Assembly: GCA_012800475.1 (NCBI GenBank)
Contig: JAAZJF010000285.1
Span: 1 to 6,012 of the forward strand
From: Gammaproteobacteria bacterium
GTDB lineage: Bacteria; Pseudomonadota; Gammaproteobacteria; Pseudomonadales; Pseudomonadaceae
DNA length: 6,012 nucleotides
Direction: 5' to 3'
In this document: piece after piece, positions 4,843 through 6,012 of the stretch
Numbering within the stretch: the stretch's first letter is position 1
Layout of the letters: every line of letters starts with the position of its first letter
The notes under the pieces: model-generated
Databases searched by the model: none
Seen by the model: the letters and a program-made list of their open reading frames with translations, nothing else
What the model was told of the DNA's origin: nothing
Translations under genes and position numbers: made by a program

Positions 4843-6012
4843 ATGAGCACGTCTGATTCTTCCGTTAATGTTGCCGCAAACTTTCTTCGCCCTATTCTTG
4901 AAGCTGATTTAGAGTCAGGTAAGCACAGCAGTATAGTGACGCGCTTTCCGCCTGAACCCAATGGCTATTTACACATTGGCCACGCTAAATCGATCTGTCT
5001 AAACTTTGGCATGGCTAAAGATTTAGGTGGGGTGTGCCATCTTCGTTTTGATGACACCAACCCCGCCAAAGAAGAGCAGGAATACATTGATGCGATTAAG
5101 TCAGATGTGAATTGGCTGGGCTTTCAGTGGGATGGCGAAGTGCGTTATGCCTCTGATTATTTTGAGCAGTTGTATGCTTGGGCTGTGCATTTAGTTGAGC
5201 AAGGCAAGGCGTTTGTCTGTGATTTATCACCTGAGCAAGGCCGTGAATACCGTGGCAGCTTGACTGAACCGGGTAAAAACAGCCCGTTTCGTGAGCGCAG
5301 CGTTAGCGAGAACTTAGATTTGCTGACCCGCATGCGTGCCGGTGAATTCCCCGATGGTGCGCGTGCATTGCGCGCCAAAATCGATATGGCATCGCCGAAT
5401 ATGAATTTGCGCGATCCTATTCTGTACCGTATCCGTCATGCGCATCACCATCAGACCGGTGATGCTTGGTGCATCTATCCAAGCTATGACTTCACTCACG
5501 GCCAATCTGATGCGATTGAGAAGATTACCCACTCGATCTGTACGCTTGAGTTTGAAGATCACCGCCCATTGTATGAGTGGTTTTTGGAGCAGTTACCGGT
5601 GCCGGCTAAGCCACGTCAGTACGAATTCGCCCGCTTAAACCTTAACTACACAGTGACCAGTAAGCGCAAACTTAAGCAGTTGGTTGATGAAAACCATGTC
5701 ACCGGCTGGAATGATCCACGCATGTCGACCATCAGTGGTTTTCGTCGTCGCGGTTATACTGCTGCCTCAATCCGCAATTTCTGCGACATGATTGGTGTAA
5801 ACCGTGCCGGTGGCGTAGTGGATTTAAGCATGCTGGAATTCTGCATTCGTGAAGATTTAGATACCAATGCCAGCCGTGCGATGTGTGTGCTTAAGCCCAT
5901 CAAGGTCGTGATTACTAATTACCCAGAAGATCAAGCCCTGACGCTGCAACTGCCACGTCACCCTAAGCGTGATATGGGTACTCGTGAGCTGCCGTTTGCC
6001 CGTGAAATCTAC
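4843..6012 (+). CDS. glnS: Glutaminyl-tRNA synthetase, N-terminal 390 residues; 3' end outside window
   Basis: Class I aminoacyl-tRNA synthetase that charges tRNA-Gln with glutamine using ATP in the cytoplasm. The Rossmann catalytic domain starts with RFPPEPNGYLHIGHAKS, where HIGH is at 44-47, followed by LRFDDTNP (67-74, D70 contacting the substrate by analogy with E. coli D66). The region IYPSYDFTHGQSDAIE matches GlnS rather than GltX, as does the length before the KMSKS loop. That loop reads VTSKR (271-275), where E. coli has VMSKR; pseudomonad GlnS proteins, as I recall, have the Thr. DDL-free GlnS features such as GFRRRGYTAASIRNFC follow, and the beta-barrel anticodon-binding domain has begun by about residue 345. 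The full protein should be about 555 residues, so roughly 165 are missing. The start is ATG 4843; an in-frame TAA at 4834-4836 rules out anything longer. It is transcribed divergently from ppiB. Confidence 0.97.
   Translation, partial: MSTSDSSVNVAANFLRPILEADLESGKHSSIVTRFPPEPNGYLHIGHAKSICLNFGMAKDLGGVCHLRFDDTNPAKEEQEYIDAIKSDVNWLGFQWDGEVRYASDYFEQLYAWAVHLVEQGKAFVCDLSPEQGREYRGSLTEPGKNSPFRERSVSENLDLLTRMRAGEFPDGARALRAKIDMASPNMNLRDPILYRIRHAHHHQTGDAWCIYPSYDFTHGQSDAIEKITHSICTLEFEDHRPLYEWFLEQLPVPAKPRQYEFARLNLNYTVTSKRKLKQLVDENHVTGWNDPRMSTISGFRRRGYTAASIRNFCDMIGVNRAGGVVDLSMLEFCIREDLDTNASRAMCVLKPIKVVITNYPEDQALTLQLPRHPKRDMGTRELPFAREIY

Noticed and set aside
5157..5638. Frames opposite or shifted within glnS
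   Set aside because: They are shadows of the conserved GlnS frame.

Overview
The window reads as ordinary chromosomal housekeeping DNA of a gammaproteobacterium in the Pseudomonas lineage. AcnB, LpxH, PpiB and GlnS all resemble pseudomonad proteins, including the GlnS KMSKS-loop variant VTSKR. The order acnB / universal stress gene / lpxH-ppiB / divergent glnS is, from memory, the arrangement around acnB in Pseudomonas. Base composition looks near 50% GC with many TTA, TTG and AAA codons. That is low for Pseudomonas proper and would fit a lower-GC relative such as the Thiopseudomonas/Denitrificimonas group. The genus is an inference, not a proof.

Layout from left to right. Positions 1-1470 (minus) hold the first 490 codons of acnB, which runs off the left edge. 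Positions 1471-1845 are a gene-free stretch with a candidate acnB promoter, a long acnB leader containing a large inverted repeat, and a strong terminator for the gene upstream. Positions 1846-2706 (minus) encode a tandem-domain UspE-like universal stress protein. Positions 2707-2867 are a divergent control region with a near-consensus FNR/Anr-type box. Positions 2868-3503 (plus) encode MiaE, the tRNA ms2i6A37 hydroxylase. It meets lpxH (3500-4228, minus) tail to tail, and both stop codons lie in one TTAA. ppiB (4225-4719, minus) precedes lpxH in a two-gene operon with a 4-base start/stop overlap. A 123-base divergent region follows, then glnS (4843-6012, plus), cut by the right edge after 390 codons.

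The genes do not form one pathway. They cover the TCA cycle (AcnB), stress response (Usp), tRNA modification (MiaE), lipid A synthesis (LpxH), protein folding (PpiB) and aminoacylation (GlnS). I see no mobile element, CRISPR array, RNA gene of a known class, phage gene or defence system, and no convincing new multi-gene system. The points most worth a second look are non-coding: the folded acnB leader (about 1521-1636) and the FNR/Anr-like box shared by usp and miaE (2780-2793).
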